From NCBI GenBank assembly GCA_951640195.1, contig OX621164.1:3019098-3083097 (forward strand): a stretch of DNA of 64,000 nt. The letters run 5' to 3'. The notes under the pieces are model-generated. The model saw only the letters and a list, made by a program, of their open reading frames with translations. It had not been told where the DNA came from and did no database searches. The translations under genes and the position numbers were made by a program. The stretch comes from Porpolomopsis calyptriformis. Lineage: Eukaryota; Basidiomycota; Agaricomycetes; Agaricales; Hygrophoraceae. Positions 44,608 to 56,133 of the stretch are shown piece by piece; position 1 is the first letter of the stretch, and the number at the start of each line of letters is the position of its first letter.

Positions 44608-46570
44608 TCATTCGGGTCTCTTCCTGTTTTTCCATTCTTTTCGAAGTTCCAGACGTCGAATATGTAGAGGGCGATGTTCCACCGATTGTCGACTTTGGGT
44701 TTCACTAGGACCTGCTTCAGGCTCTGCTGACGGAAGATGCTGAGGACCGGTATTATTTCCTATTCTCTGGTTCCCCAGGGCAGCGTCATACGCAACAGCT
44801 TCACGCCATCTTTGAAGCGGCCAGTTTTGATACATGGCTTGACCAGGACCAGCTGTGGACCCTAGTTGTGCCCAAACCTGATGGTAGGGAATGGGGTTCT
44901 CGTTTTCGATACCAGGACTGGTCGCTGCGATGGGTTGATATTCGAACGCGTGGCCGAGAGCTGGCATATTGGGCGGAGGCTGAGTGTCAAGATCACGGGC
45001 TACATCGTGCACCGTGCCTGACCCACTGGCGACGGGTTGCTTGTCTTCAAGGTCATCGACACGAGACGACGATTTTTGGAAATTGAGCCGGATACGTTTG
45101 AGTTTCCTTGGTTGATCGCCGTCCACCAGCGTACCGTCTGCGTCAACGTCGAGTTCTCTTTCAGAATTGGAATCGTCCTCTCGTCGGCGTTTCCGAGGTT
45201 TCGCTGATGATGCACGAGGAGATGGGACAAGCACGTCAAAAGGTTGTCGTGGGCGGTCCGTTCTTCTCGGGGGATTGTACGGTACCCCCGGGAGAGGAAT
45301 AGGCTGCGTAACATCGACTCCCTGATCAACTCTTGAAGTTTCCTCCAACCGCGAGGCTGTGCGAGGGGATGGGACGAGGACACCTAAAGGTACGCGATTT
45401 TGGGGTCTTGGGATATGACCAATTCCAGTGCTGACCCTCGGAGTTAAGCGGGTACGCGAGGGTCTTATGCGGCGGGGTCTTATGCGGCGGGGTGGGGGAC
45501 AGGATCGAGAGATACGAGAGAGTCTCGATATGGTGTGAAGGTCCGAACTAGGCGGATGAGGGAAGGTTAACGAAAGCAACGGGCATGAAATAAGCGAGAG
45601 ACATACAAGTTCGACTTTCTTAGTTTTGCGTCGCAAAGAGATTGAGTCTTCCCTGTGAAATGGGATTTCTTCCTGAAAATGAAACACGGGTCAGAAAAGG
45701 TCACGGAGGGATGGGGTGAGCAAACCTGTGGATTGAATCTGAGCCATCAGAGAAATACCCGCGATTAGCATCATCGGCGTGGTTCCCCGAGTTGTAGACG
45801 TCTCGGTTCTCTTTGTCGGAGTCGTCGCGGTTCTCCAAGTTGTAGTCGTCGCGATTCTCTTTGTCGGAGTCGTCGCGGTTCTCCGGGTTGTAGTCGTCGC
45901 GGTTCTCTTTGTCGGAGTCGTCGCGGTTCTCCGGGTTGTAGACGTCGCGGTTCTCTTTGTCGTCGTCGTTGCGGTTCTCTTTGTCGTCGTTGCGGTTCTC
46001 TTTGTCGCTACCATCAGCTTGATGACCATCCCAGTCTTTGTTAAATGTGCCACCGTCCTGATCGCATTGGTTAATATCTCGGATGCTTTCATCTGTGCCA
46101 CCATTACTTACCGGCAATTCCTCTTGGTCCAAGAGCTTGTAAGCTCCATCCAAGAGATTCTTCACCGTTTCCTCCCCAGCAAACTTGGCCACCTCAGCGA
46201 GAAGGGCCCTGGTTTTGGCGACTTCCGCCTGGAACTCGTCGTGAAGGAGGAGGGCTTCGGTGACGGCGGCTATCGCCTCCGCCTTGAATTCGCTCAAGTG
46301 AGCGAGAAGGTGGTTGCGACGGTCGCGCAGTTCCGATTGGTTCTGCCACAACCACGCACCATCGGCGGGAAGGGGGATCGGCATGCTGAAGTGATCGACC
46401 GATGGGGATCGCCATCGGTGATAACCGCGTTCGGGCTCGGGGGAGGGTTCGCCTTCCGAGAAGCTGTCCACAGGGGTCGGACACCTCTCTATAGGGAATC
46501 GGCCCTGAGGTTTTCGTGGGCGGCGACGGTAGGTGGTAGAGGGTCGAGGAGTTCGGTTTGTTCGAGACAT
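44608..46570 (-). CDS. Unknown low-complexity protein with KEN-rich repeats
   Basis: Not recognised. Three exons: 45726-46570, 45672 down to about 45604, and about 45546 down to 44608. Exon 1 starts MSRTNRTPRPSTTYRRRPRK, passes ERCPTPVDSFSEGE, a helical segment (RNHLLAHLSEFKAEAIAAV..GEETVKNLLDGAYKLL) and an Asn/Asp-rich repeat block with six KEN motifs (period 16 residues, ENRDDSDKENRDDYNP). Exon 2 encodes RKKSHFTGKTQSLC. Exon 3 is Arg/Pro-rich, then has AKPRKRRREDDSNSE (a nuclear-localisation-like cluster) and LKRIRLNFQKSSSR. About 620 residues, mostly disordered, probably nuclear. A decayed inverted paralogue lies at 39884-41270 on the far side of enolase. Preservation of frame against a decayed copy supports a functional gene. 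Confidence 0.7.
45786..46015. repeat. Coding minisatellite (48-bp unit)
   Basis: Units built around ttctctttgtcggagtcgtc and ttctccgggttgtagtcgtc on + repeat about three times with shorter 24-27 bp partial units towards 46015. They encode the KEN/PEN repeat block of the minus-strand gene. Confidence 0.85.
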
Positions 46571-47386
46571 GTCGAAAATAAACGATAAATTGTTTTATAA
46601 GAGTGTGAGGTGAAGTGTCGATGTTGGTGGGTAACGAGAGAGATTGAAAGTGCAAAGATTTGGTTTGCTTGGACCTAAATAGCTTTTTGGGATCGGCACA
46701 AACCTAACCAAACAATAAATTTTGAGTCATTAGTGGCATTCATTTTCGACAAAAAAGGGAAATTTGTAATGACGTCATGCAAACGACCTAAAATGGATAA
46801 AAATGCCACAAGGCAGCCACAACTTAAGAAAAACTTACGATAATTCGATTATCAAAGACTGTAGATTGAAGCATTCCAGTCAGAAGGTCGATTGGTTACT
46901 GAAGAGAGATCGTAAGCGTCGTCTAATTCTGAGGGTTCGACTATGAGACGTCCATCTCTCCATGGCTGCGACGGGTATGTCACGTCGTTTCAGCTTGCGG
47001 CTCTACTTGCAAGCAGGGGGATGAGATGGTAGTATATCTCGATAGATTTGAAGGAACACCTCACCGTCATTATTCCCATCTCATCCTCATTCCCCAGGGT
47101 AGAACGAGGGAACGATGAATCGAATCGTGGTGGGTGCGCAAGACCTATTGTACATGTAGATTTCGTGATCCAATAATGCAGCAAAGAAGGACATATTGTC
47201 GATAAGCCATCTCCATTATCAACCCGTCGGTGAAGAGATATCGACCAACAGCGCCAGGAATTCTCCAAGTGCCTCTCGTCGACTGGATCAGAAAGCGATA
47301 TTGATGGACGTGTTCCCGAGCGGAGTCGGAAAAGCTTGTCCTCAACACTGCACATCTACTCCTTGACAAACACCTCAAAAGTATCG
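46571..47386. other. Divergent intergenic region
   Basis: About 815 bp between the start of the minus-strand KEN-repeat gene and the start of adenosine kinase. No conserved frame seen; expected to hold both promoters. Confidence 0.5.
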
Positions 47387-48706
47387 ATGGCCACCCCAAC
47401 TTATCCTTTATTCTGCATGGGCAATCCCTTACTCGATATGCAAGTCACAAATGGAGAAGAGCTTTTAAAAAAGTATGATCTCAAGGCCAATGACGCCATC
47501 TTGGCCGAAGAGAAACATATTCCCCTGTAAGTTCGTTCGACGCTCGATCCCAATCAAATTCGTATCTATCAAAAATTCAAGTTACGAAGAACTCGTGAAA
47601 AATCACAAGATCACATACGTTGCTGGTGGTGCAGCACAAAATGCTGCCAGGGGCGCCGCAGTGTGTAAATCGACCTAGCGTGATTCCTGCCGTTTCGACT
47701 CAATCCTTTCCCAGTACGTTCTCCCGCCGAACTCGGTCATCTACACCGGATGCGTCGGAGACGATGAACTAGCCGAACAACTCAAAGCCGCCAACCAGCG
47801 CGAAGGCTTGCACGAGGCCTACCTCGTCAAGAAGGGCGAACACACAGGCGCATGTGCAGTAGTTATTACCGGACACCACCGGTTCGTGACACACCCTATT
47901 TACATTCTCGTCCCTCATCTTCTTCGTTCTGGACCCAGATCGTTGGTGACCACCCTACGAGCCGCCGAAAAGTTCGACAAATCACACCTCTCCTCTCCCG
48001 CAGTCGCCCCCCTGATCGACGCCGCCCAAGTCTTCTACGTCGAGGGCTACTTTTTGACCCACGGCGTCGAATCCGTCGTCGAGGTCGCCAAGAAGGCCTC
48101 CAACTCGGGCAAGGTAAACGAATAATACCACCAGTCATCTCCTCCCACTTACCTAACCAAAACAGGCCTTTGCCTTGAATTTCTCCGCCCCATTCATCCC
48201 CATGTTCTTCGGGATCCAACTCCAGCAGGTCCTGCCCTATTGCGACATCATCATCGGAAACGAGAGTGAAGCCGAGGCGTGGGCAGACGCCAACGGGGTC
48301 GCAGACAAAAAGGATATGATCAAAGTTGCCCAAACGATCGCCGCCCTCCCCAAAGCGAACCCCTCCCGTCCCCGCGTCGTGGTCATCACCCAAGGCGCGC
48401 AGTCCACCGTCCTCGCAAATTCGGCAGAGCCAGACTGCCCAAAGACGTACGCTGTAAACGTCCTCAAGGACGAAGAGATCGTCGATACCAACGGTGCAGG
48501 TGATGCTTTCGCTGGTGGCTTCTTGGGAGCATTCGTTTCCGGAAAAAACTTGGACGAATGTGTCGAGGTCGGACACATGCTTGGCGGGATGTGCGTTGGT
48601 CAGGTACTTCTCGTTCTCCCTCCACCCAATCGACACCCAGAACTAAATGCCCCCCCTCGTACAGGTCGGACCACAGTACAAATGGCCGAAAGTGAAGGTT
48701 CTTTAG
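47387..48706 (+). CDS. ADO1: Adenosine kinase
   Basis: PfkB-family kinase that phosphorylates adenosine to AMP, recycling adenosine released from the S-adenosylmethionine cycle. Starts MATPTYPLFCMGNPLLDMQV at 47387. Exons join as HIPL/YEELVKNHKITYVAGGAAQNAARGAA/YVLPPNSVIYTGCVGDDELAEQL and on through AFALNFSAPFI, IIGNESEAEAWA and the PfkB signature DTNGAGDAFAGGFLGAFV with the catalytic Asp and anion-hole GAGD. The last exon gives VGPQYKWPKVKVL and TAG at 48704-48706. Six exons with introns of 50-65 bp, about 345 residues, the usual length. The start was set at the ATG matching the family N-terminus; 17 in-frame upstream codons lack an ATG. It converges with the zinc-finger gene, 225 bp away. 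Confidence 0.97.
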
Positions 48707-48931
48707 ACATCTCTTACATATCGCTTTCAACAGCGGCTTTTTCAAGCTTGCATTACAGACATTTGTATTGCATCGCCCATTCATTCCTGTATTTCCGCGG
48801 CTATAGCCCACCGGAAATCATAGTCCATCACATGAATTCTACTAGTTCACACTACGTATAGAAAGTTCGTAAAAGACTGATAAATAACGTACGACGGTAC
48901 ACAAAGGCGGCCTGACACAGGAACGTGGGCG

Positions 48932-50795
48932 TCATGACGGAGGCGGGGAAGCTAGCGATTCCTATCCCAACAAGTAGGTTAGTGGTGAAGAACGAGGGAA
49001 TCAACATCAACGGACCTGTGTCAGTAATTCAGCTGGAAGGGCATAAAATAAGCAATAGGGACTCTCCACTGCGACTAAATGCAACACACCAGGATTGAGC
49101 ATCGGTTCCCCATCTTCTGTGAGGATGTGCTCCATTGGCACAGGTCGAGCAAGGTGAAGAGGTCCGTGGTACTGCTGATCGGATGAGAGTGGTGTGGCAA
49201 TGAGTAGCTCATCGTGAGCTTCCATGTCGGCCTCTCCGTCCGCATCACTGTCAGCATCACCTTCCGGAATGGGTAAACTTTCGACAGTTATTTGCGCAAG
49301 TTTCAAAGTAAGTTACCTTTCGCGTGCTCGTCATCCTCACCGTTGAGTGCTTCAGAGCCTCGGGAGTCTTCCTGAGACAGTTTGGATTCGCGTATAACAG
49401 ACTTGAGAACAGCTTCCATAGCTGCCTCGGTAATTTTCAAAGACAAGGCAGTTGCCTCATCCGCGGCGTGATTAACTCCCTCTTTATTTTCGCCGTTTCG
49501 AGTGGCACCCGCAGACGTTCCATTTGATACATCAAGGGAAGGGTCAATGACAGGTGCTGATGCATATGACTGTCCCTCTAGTTGTGGATCAGGACTGCCA
49601 GATGTATGGACCATATCCACGTCCGCCCGCTGGCTCGAATGTGGATCAAGTCTTGGATCGACCGCACCGCTGAGTGGGGGAGTGCGGGTACGTGATATGC
49701 CGTTTTCTGGCCGAGGTGTGTTGTTCTTGGTAGATGTTCCATTCTGCTTTCCTAGAGTACACCTGCCAAGTTCCGAGTTGACTTGTGGCTGATGCGTAGC
49801 TTGTGGGAGCATACTGCCATTAGAACGATAATACGGGGACGGCTGGTAAAATAAATGATGAGAGCCAGGATAGGCGATGGGGCCTATTGGGACTGCTTGG
49901 CCGTCTGTTGTCCAAGGTGGTGGTGGTGGCCAGGCTGCCCCATGAAGCCTGGTAGCTGAAGTAGGAAGTGCCACACCTTGGGGATACTGGGCATCCATCA
50001 CGGTTGGATGCGGTGGTGGGAATCCTGCTGCGAGGTCTATGTGAGACAGCCAGTACCTCAAAGGAGCCCCCGACGTACTGCTACCTGTTGTTATGTGCTG
50101 TCGGTAGTAGCTAGGGGGACCAGCTGTTCCTGGTACCGCCAAAGCCGTTGGCGGAGCGGGCTTGGTGGCTGATAGGCGGGCTTTGCTCCTAGCAGGTGGT
50201 GTTCCGCTACGACTTCGGGATCTGGAGCCAGATGATTGAGGTTCTTCGTCTTCTCCGTTCTTCTTTTTGTCCGAGTCAGTAGGTTCGATAATTACGCCGT
50301 TGTGTCTATTTGATGAATAGGGATCAATAGGAAAGATGCGGGAACGAAACAAGACACTCACCTTGACTTTTGGTGTCTTCTCAAAGCGTCAGTCTGGATG
50401 CCATTCAGATTACACTGAAAATGTAAAAGTATACACGACACACTCTGGTAAAGGTAGCGTCACATTGGGGACATGCACTACAACGGGAAGAAAACGTGAA
50501 GTTCGCTGAGTAACTGAAATTTTGGAAGCGGAATGGTTTGACGCACAATCCTGGCATAGAATGAAGCTTGGTTGTTCTTTGGTGCCGCTTCAGATCAGCC
50601 TCGCGGGCAAACTGTTTGTTGCATCCGTTGATCTTGCACGGCCACACCCCGGTTACGGTTGTCTTCTTCCTTGGGAGAGCCTTTTTCTTCGCCGGTTCTT
50701 GTTTCTCTTCGACCTAAACCAATACCCAACTTGAGATGGCAGGAGCGATTTGGCTTGCCAACACTCACGGGTTGTTTCATGTGCGCCCGCACCAT
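48932..50795 (-). CDS. C2H2 zinc-finger protein, probable transcription factor
   Basis: Starts MVRAHMKQP at 50795; after an intron VEEKQEPAKKKALPRKK gives a basic cluster. Finger 1 is CKINGCNKQF..DLKRHQRTTKLH (C-x4-C, with the long His spacing seen in several fungal factors). Finger 2 spans two splices: CPQCDATFTR/TDALRRHQKSR/H. A long Ser/Pro-rich region follows (RSRSRSGTPPARS, a Tyr/Pro segment around YPGSHHLFYQPSPYYRSNG) and then acidic sequence (SLPIPEGDADSDADGEADME). Two small 3' exons lead to TGA at 48932-48934. About 490 residues. Two adjacent fingers and a disordered tail fit a DNA-binding regulator; target unknown. The first intron and the final exons were placed by frame. Confidence 0.85.
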
Positions 50796-51050
50796 AATAA
50801 AGAGGTTAAAAAGTTTCTGGTATCCTACAATTAAATTGGCGAGGTATCTTTAGGTTAACCTTTATCTTTGTGGCCGTCGAAAGTCGAGTTAGACCGATGG
50901 TAGTTGAGCTGAGGCTAAGACAGATTGAAGGATCGCGAGCTTATGTAATCGTACCTTGAACCGTTTTAGGAGTGCAAATGCTGTAGTAATAATTAATCTA
51001 GAAAAAAATGCGACGTGGTATAAGTGCTAGAGATATAACGAAGAGAGTGT

Positions 51051-54000
51051 CTATATGAGAGACCGAGAGCTACTGAGGGTGCTGGTACGATCAAGTAAAA
51101 CTCGGAGCCTTCTACTCAATTTCTCCGCCTCCATCTTACGCTCCCACACTTGGTGGGCAGGGGTTTTCTTCTTGGGAACCCATGTTTTCCCTTTCTGAGC
51201 TTCACCTCGCTTCGTTCCGATGGTGGAAAGGTCAACAACACGTGGTGAAGATGAAAAATGGATGAGATCACGGTACAGGAGCTTTGTCTCCATCGAGATG
51301 GAGTGTAATGTCGACGGTGGACGCACAAAATCGTCTGTGTCTGAATCATCTGAATCTGATGGGCCAGCGGGGTCTAATGGTGGTGTCGGCAACCGACTGA
51401 CAGGCTCAGGAAGTGGTGGCAAAGTACGGAGTTCCCATAGCAGGTCTTGTCCTTTTAGATACGAATTTTCTGTTCGAAGGAACCGAACCGTGCCACGAAG
51501 AGCTTCAACCTGCGAAATGCACTTTAGTGGCGGTAATTTAATGTCTTAACAATACCCTACCTGCTCCAACAAGTAGGACGTCTCCAGACTACCTTCTATG
51601 GGAACATTGTCAACCTCGGCAGGTTGATTGCCTGGTACTGGGGTTCCGCCCGATAAGCTTAGAATTCGCCACAATTCAATCAACACTCACCTTGTCGTTC
51701 ATGAGCATTCGTCGTTGCTTTAAGTTTAGCATTATCCTGCTCCAGAGTATCCAGATCTGCTTGCAGTTGTTCCATGGCTTCTTCATAGACTTTCTTTTGC
51801 TTCTTGGCGTTGGAAAGTTCGCCTTCAAGATCAGCAATGGTGTCAGCTTGCTTTTTAACAGTCTCCAGCCGACGTTCCATTAGTTCGATCTTGACAACCG
51901 ATTCCTGAATGGCTTGGTCCTTCGTTTTGAGGCTTCGTACAAGGCCTTGCATCTCGTCGTTTAGTTGCGCTACTTTTCTTTCGGCTTCAACGTTGATAGC
52001 CGTGTTCGCTTTAATCTCTTCAACTCTGGATATCCATGGCGAGGGGCCAGAAACTGAGAGAATCGTAAGCAACGCACAGTTGATCGCTATCTGACGTACC
52101 CTTGACGACGTTATCTCCCTCCATAGCCAAAGGTAATAATTGACTACCTTCTTCCACGAGCCGGGTAATGCTCATTCCTACAGCTTCCCAAGGTGAAACC
52201 CCTGGCTTCGTGTCTTTAGCTACAGTCGAAGCAGCGATCTTCTTCACGAAGGACAACACGGTAGCCAGGTGGAAAGGGGCTTTGGAGCTTCGCACGTCAC
52301 TAAGGTGCGGCATGAGTTGTTGTGCCAGCTACATGATAGAGCATCAAGATGGAGGAAATGGGGATCGCGAATTGTGAATCACGAACAGAGATACCAAAAT
52401 TAACAATCTCCGGGACAAGGTTGCTGAGTGCCTTCATCTGAGGTATGAGATGCATCTTAAGTGCCGTGGAATTTTGAAGGAGATCCTCCAGGCGCTTGAT
52501 GATTTTCCTGACAGGATGTGTCAGAAATGGTAAACTAGGCCACTGATAGTTGACACGCTCACTTGGATAGCACCTTGGCACCACTACATTGATCAAGCAC
52601 CTTCCGTAAAGGTTCGAAAAATTCAGTCTCGATATCCAGACCACCCATGTCCAATTCAACATCTGGTTTAAAGTGGTTAAGCGATTTCGCACAACTAAAC
52701 AGAATACCAGTTACCTTTGTCTTGCATGGTTGCAGACACAGACGTCTTGGTGAGTCCGATAGAGGCGGAAAATATGTCGAGGTCATGGTCAAATGATAAT
52801 ACGTAGCCTAATTCTCGTTCGCCCAAGTCATGATCGAAGTTACCAAAATATGTTTCCGCAAGATGTTCGAATTGTGCATGCATTCTGCGTAGAGCGTGAG
52901 TTGCCGTGAGCGAAAGTCATAGTGTTTCAGCGCTGAAATATGTATAACTTACTTAATGACATCGCTGACACATTCCATCTCCCGGAACTCGTCTCGACGA
53001 AGTAAATCGAGATGAATATCGATGCGTTTCTCTATTGGCGCGATTTCTGAAAAAATCCTACCAATGCTCAAGAAAGACTCCACATCGCAGCGCCGCAAAA
53101 TAGCGGAAAAGCGTTTACACAACGTGGACAGATTTGACAGACGACCGCGCATCTAAGGGATGTGGGATATGTTAGTTAGATCCGCGATGTGGATTGGGTA
53201 TTTGCATCACTGACCTCACATACACCGACAAGGATGTCCGACACTGATCCATTCAAAGATTCCGGTAAACCGTGAGCCTGAGCAACGACCGAATTTATTA
53301 AATCCGCCTTGTATGCCAGGCGCTGGAAGAAGAAGTAACAATTAACAGCCTCGCTGTCTGATTCAACGTAAACTTGGGGCAGATATGGCTGGGCGGTGGT
53401 GGTGTGAGTGGCAGATTTCAATATACAATTGTTAATTAATTAGTACCTGGACAATGCTTAGTAGCTCTCTGGCTTCCCTTGCTTCCAGCTTCTTGATTTC
53501 GAGTTCGATGGTCTTAGCCTGATTCTTGGATGCCGAAGACTGCAATTTGAGATTTAGCGACATGATGGCTGCAGTCTGCGAGGCAGCTGTAGCCGATTCA
53601 TGCTGGGCTGTCTGTGTTTGTGTTCGGAGAGTGTCGAGTTCACTAAGATAATTGAATATTAGAGCAGAAGGAACATAAACCAGCAAAACTGACATTTGCA
53701 ATTGCAGAACAAGGTCCCTAAATTGTCCAATGGTACCTTCCAGGTCTTGGCAGCTCTCTTCAAGAGAGTCAATTTTTCTTGCTTGGTCGCGGATCTGTAC
53801 ATCCCTGGAATCTGCGAAGCAAATTATTCAATTACTAATATAGCGGGGGGAGGAAACTGACCGAGGTCTTCCTGCAATGCTTTCTCGGTTTCCACATGAT
53901 TTTCTTCGAGTTCGTCATTCAACTCTTTCAGAGCTTCGAGATCCTCAATGGTGATCCGCATCTCTTCGATTTTCTGCAAGACAATCCAGCTTGCTCAGAA

Positions 54001-55776
54001 GAAAGAATAATAATAAGGTCAAGCATACCTCTCCAAGCATAAGATTTCGTTCTGTCAACTGAACCAACATTTCTTCAGCGCCTAAAGCGTCATCAAGCTG
54101 CAGTTTGAGATCTTCAACTTGCGTTTCGGCATTAGATAATTTGACGAAGGTTGAATCATATTGCGCTGATGTTCATCGTGCATAAGCATACAGCATGTTG
54201 TAGTAGGCATGCTTACCTTGCAGCTCGTCTACACCTGTCATGTCTTTCTCCAGTTCCGCGACGCGTCTTCGTTGCTCTTGCTCCGTTTGGTGAGAAAGAT
54301 CGCGCAGCCTAAGCCATGCAATTATGAATAATGGAAAAGTAGACCATCTAGTGTAGACAAACCGAATAAGGGCTTCCTTCAAGCGCTCGTTGTGTTTTTC
54401 TAGTTGAATGTAGGCAAGAGAATCTCTCGTTGTAGCATCACCTCCTTTACTTTGACCTGGAAGAAAGTCCCACAATATGTAAAAGGGAATGGAATAGATT
54501 GAATAAGCCCACCTCCGCTCTCCTTGAGAACGCCAAGCTCAACTTCCGCTGCAGCTAATTTCTCCAAGGCTTCTACAAGCTCACCCTCGGCCAAATCGGC
54601 TCGCTCTTCAGCGACTTCCTTGTCTAACATAGCCATTTCTAATTGTTCTTGCGAATCGTACAATCTTCCTTCGGCCAGTTGTGAAAGCTGCTGAACATCG
54701 GCAAGCTCACGCCGGGTGGCAATGAGTTCCGTCTGTTGAGAGTTGAGCTTGGCTTGGAGCTTGGGACGAAGAGCCACAAATGATTCGGCCTCGGAAAGAC
54801 GCGTCTCGAGTTCGCGAACGTGTCGCGCATCATCAGCACGCTTCGCCTCAAGGACCCGTATCTTTGCACGCAATTCTTGACTATCTTGGTCGTCCTGAAC
54901 ATGCTGGGAAAAATGTTAGTGGCTCAACAAACAGAGGTGCGGTTTATTTGGGATCAACGTACAGCCGCGTTATTGGACAAGAGTGGTGGGGGTGGTAACT
55001 TGGCACTTGGAACGGAAGGGACAGAAATAGAAGAAGGCGGTGGGGGAGGTGAAGAAACCTGACGGGAAGTGGAGGCTCGTGGTTGAGAGGGAGAGGTGGA
55101 GGGGGGAGGCCGCCCGACTGGTAAAACGGATGGCGGACGCGGAGCGGGAGAGTCAAAATTGCGTAGGGATAGGGCAGATGGACTAGAGGGGGTGGTACTA
55201 TCGTTACCATTGAGCGTCCGAGGAAAAGACTTTCGAGGTTGAGGTGGGATTGAGAGTGATGGCAAGCGTTTAGTCGGAGATCCTGGGACCAATTTCGACG
55301 AGCGAGAAGCAGACAGGGGAGTTGGAGGGGGTAGACCGCCACTCCCTTTGGAGGGACTAAGGGATCGGGGAGATGAGGTTGGTGGGGAACGCAACGAAAC
55401 TACGTGTGGATGGTTGCTGGCACTTGCTGTGCGTTGATGCCCCGAAGGACGTGTAACAGGTTGGGAGCGCTATCGCATAATCGCTTGTTAAACCAGTATT
55501 GGCCAAGAAATCCTGATGCAACAAACGTACCTGGCTCTGGGGTGTCTCCTCACCGATAACTTTCACTTGGCTAGGTCGCACGAAGACACCGTGATTTGGC
55601 TTGCAGTTAAAATAGGCAACCCCCATAACAGTCCCATCGTTCTTCCCATTAGGTTCCGAAAGCTCGATGCCCACCCACTTTCCAGGAGAGAATGATGTGG
55701 TGCCGTAGAAACGGACGACACCGCGCCCAGCGGGAATCTCGACTATAGCCCCAAGGAAAGGATCGGATTGAGACAT
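51051..55776 (-). CDS. Dynactin subunit p150/Glued
   Basis: Largest subunit of dynactin, which links dynein to cargo and microtubules (Ro-3 in Neurospora, NIP100 in yeast). MSQSDPFLGAIVEI starts a CAP-Gly domain at residues about 6-75 with FSPGKWVGIELSEPNGKNDG and NHGVFVRPSQVKVI; the GKNDG groove motif is intact. A Ser/Pro-rich basic linker follows, then a long coiled coil (54100-54880: VRELETRLSEAESFVAL, QAKLNSQQTELIATRREL and similar), the dynactin-type central region (52000-53700) and a second coiled coil (near 51680-52020). The C-terminus contains PPLPEPVSRLPTPPLDP and ends SSSRSLI with TAG at 51051. More than a dozen introns of about 50 bp; internal exon edges between 52100 and 54200 were not all fixed. 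Divergent from Raptor, 357 bp away. Confidence 0.93.
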
Positions 55777-56133
55777 TTGAGCCGTCTGTACCGCGCTAAG
55801 CGTCCAACGAAACTTCAGCGTCGATTTGATTAGTAGAATGTAGTATGCAAAGGCTGCGCCTCTCTCGGTCTGAAGTCTCCTCTCAAAGGAGGTGTCACGA
55901 GCCTCGAGCGAGGCTTCTACTAAACAACCGCGAGCTACAGCGTTGAGGTACTGGTTTTTGCTACCATTCCACCATTTCGCTCTATTTCATCACCTTTATA
56001 ACGACCGGTCGTTCTTCCGTTTCGATAGTTGCCGGGTGACGTTGCCTTTTCCCCTGGCACTGCAAGCATCGAATCGTGCCTGACACTCACTTCATCGTTG
56101 GCAGCGCTAGTTTGCGTTTTTAACGCGTCCAGC
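55777..56133. promoter_or_regulatory. Shared divergent promoter region (dynactin / Raptor)
   Basis: 357 bp between the start codons of dynactin p150 (-) and Raptor (+). No TATA box stands out. It must contain the transcription starts of both genes, so shared control is possible but unproven. Confidence 0.45.

Noticed and set aside
44316..44708. 130-residue plus-strand reading frame
   Set aside because: No recognisable domain and it overlaps the supported 3' exon of the minus-strand gene; likely chance.
45779..46588. Long hydrophobic plus-strand reading frame (Val/Leu-rich, 269 residues)
   Set aside because: Antisense shadow of the Asn/Asp/Glu-rich KEN repeat block of the minus-strand gene.
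49007..49306. Separate small minus-strand gene
   Set aside because: It splices onto the C2H2 zinc-finger gene as its acidic 3' part.
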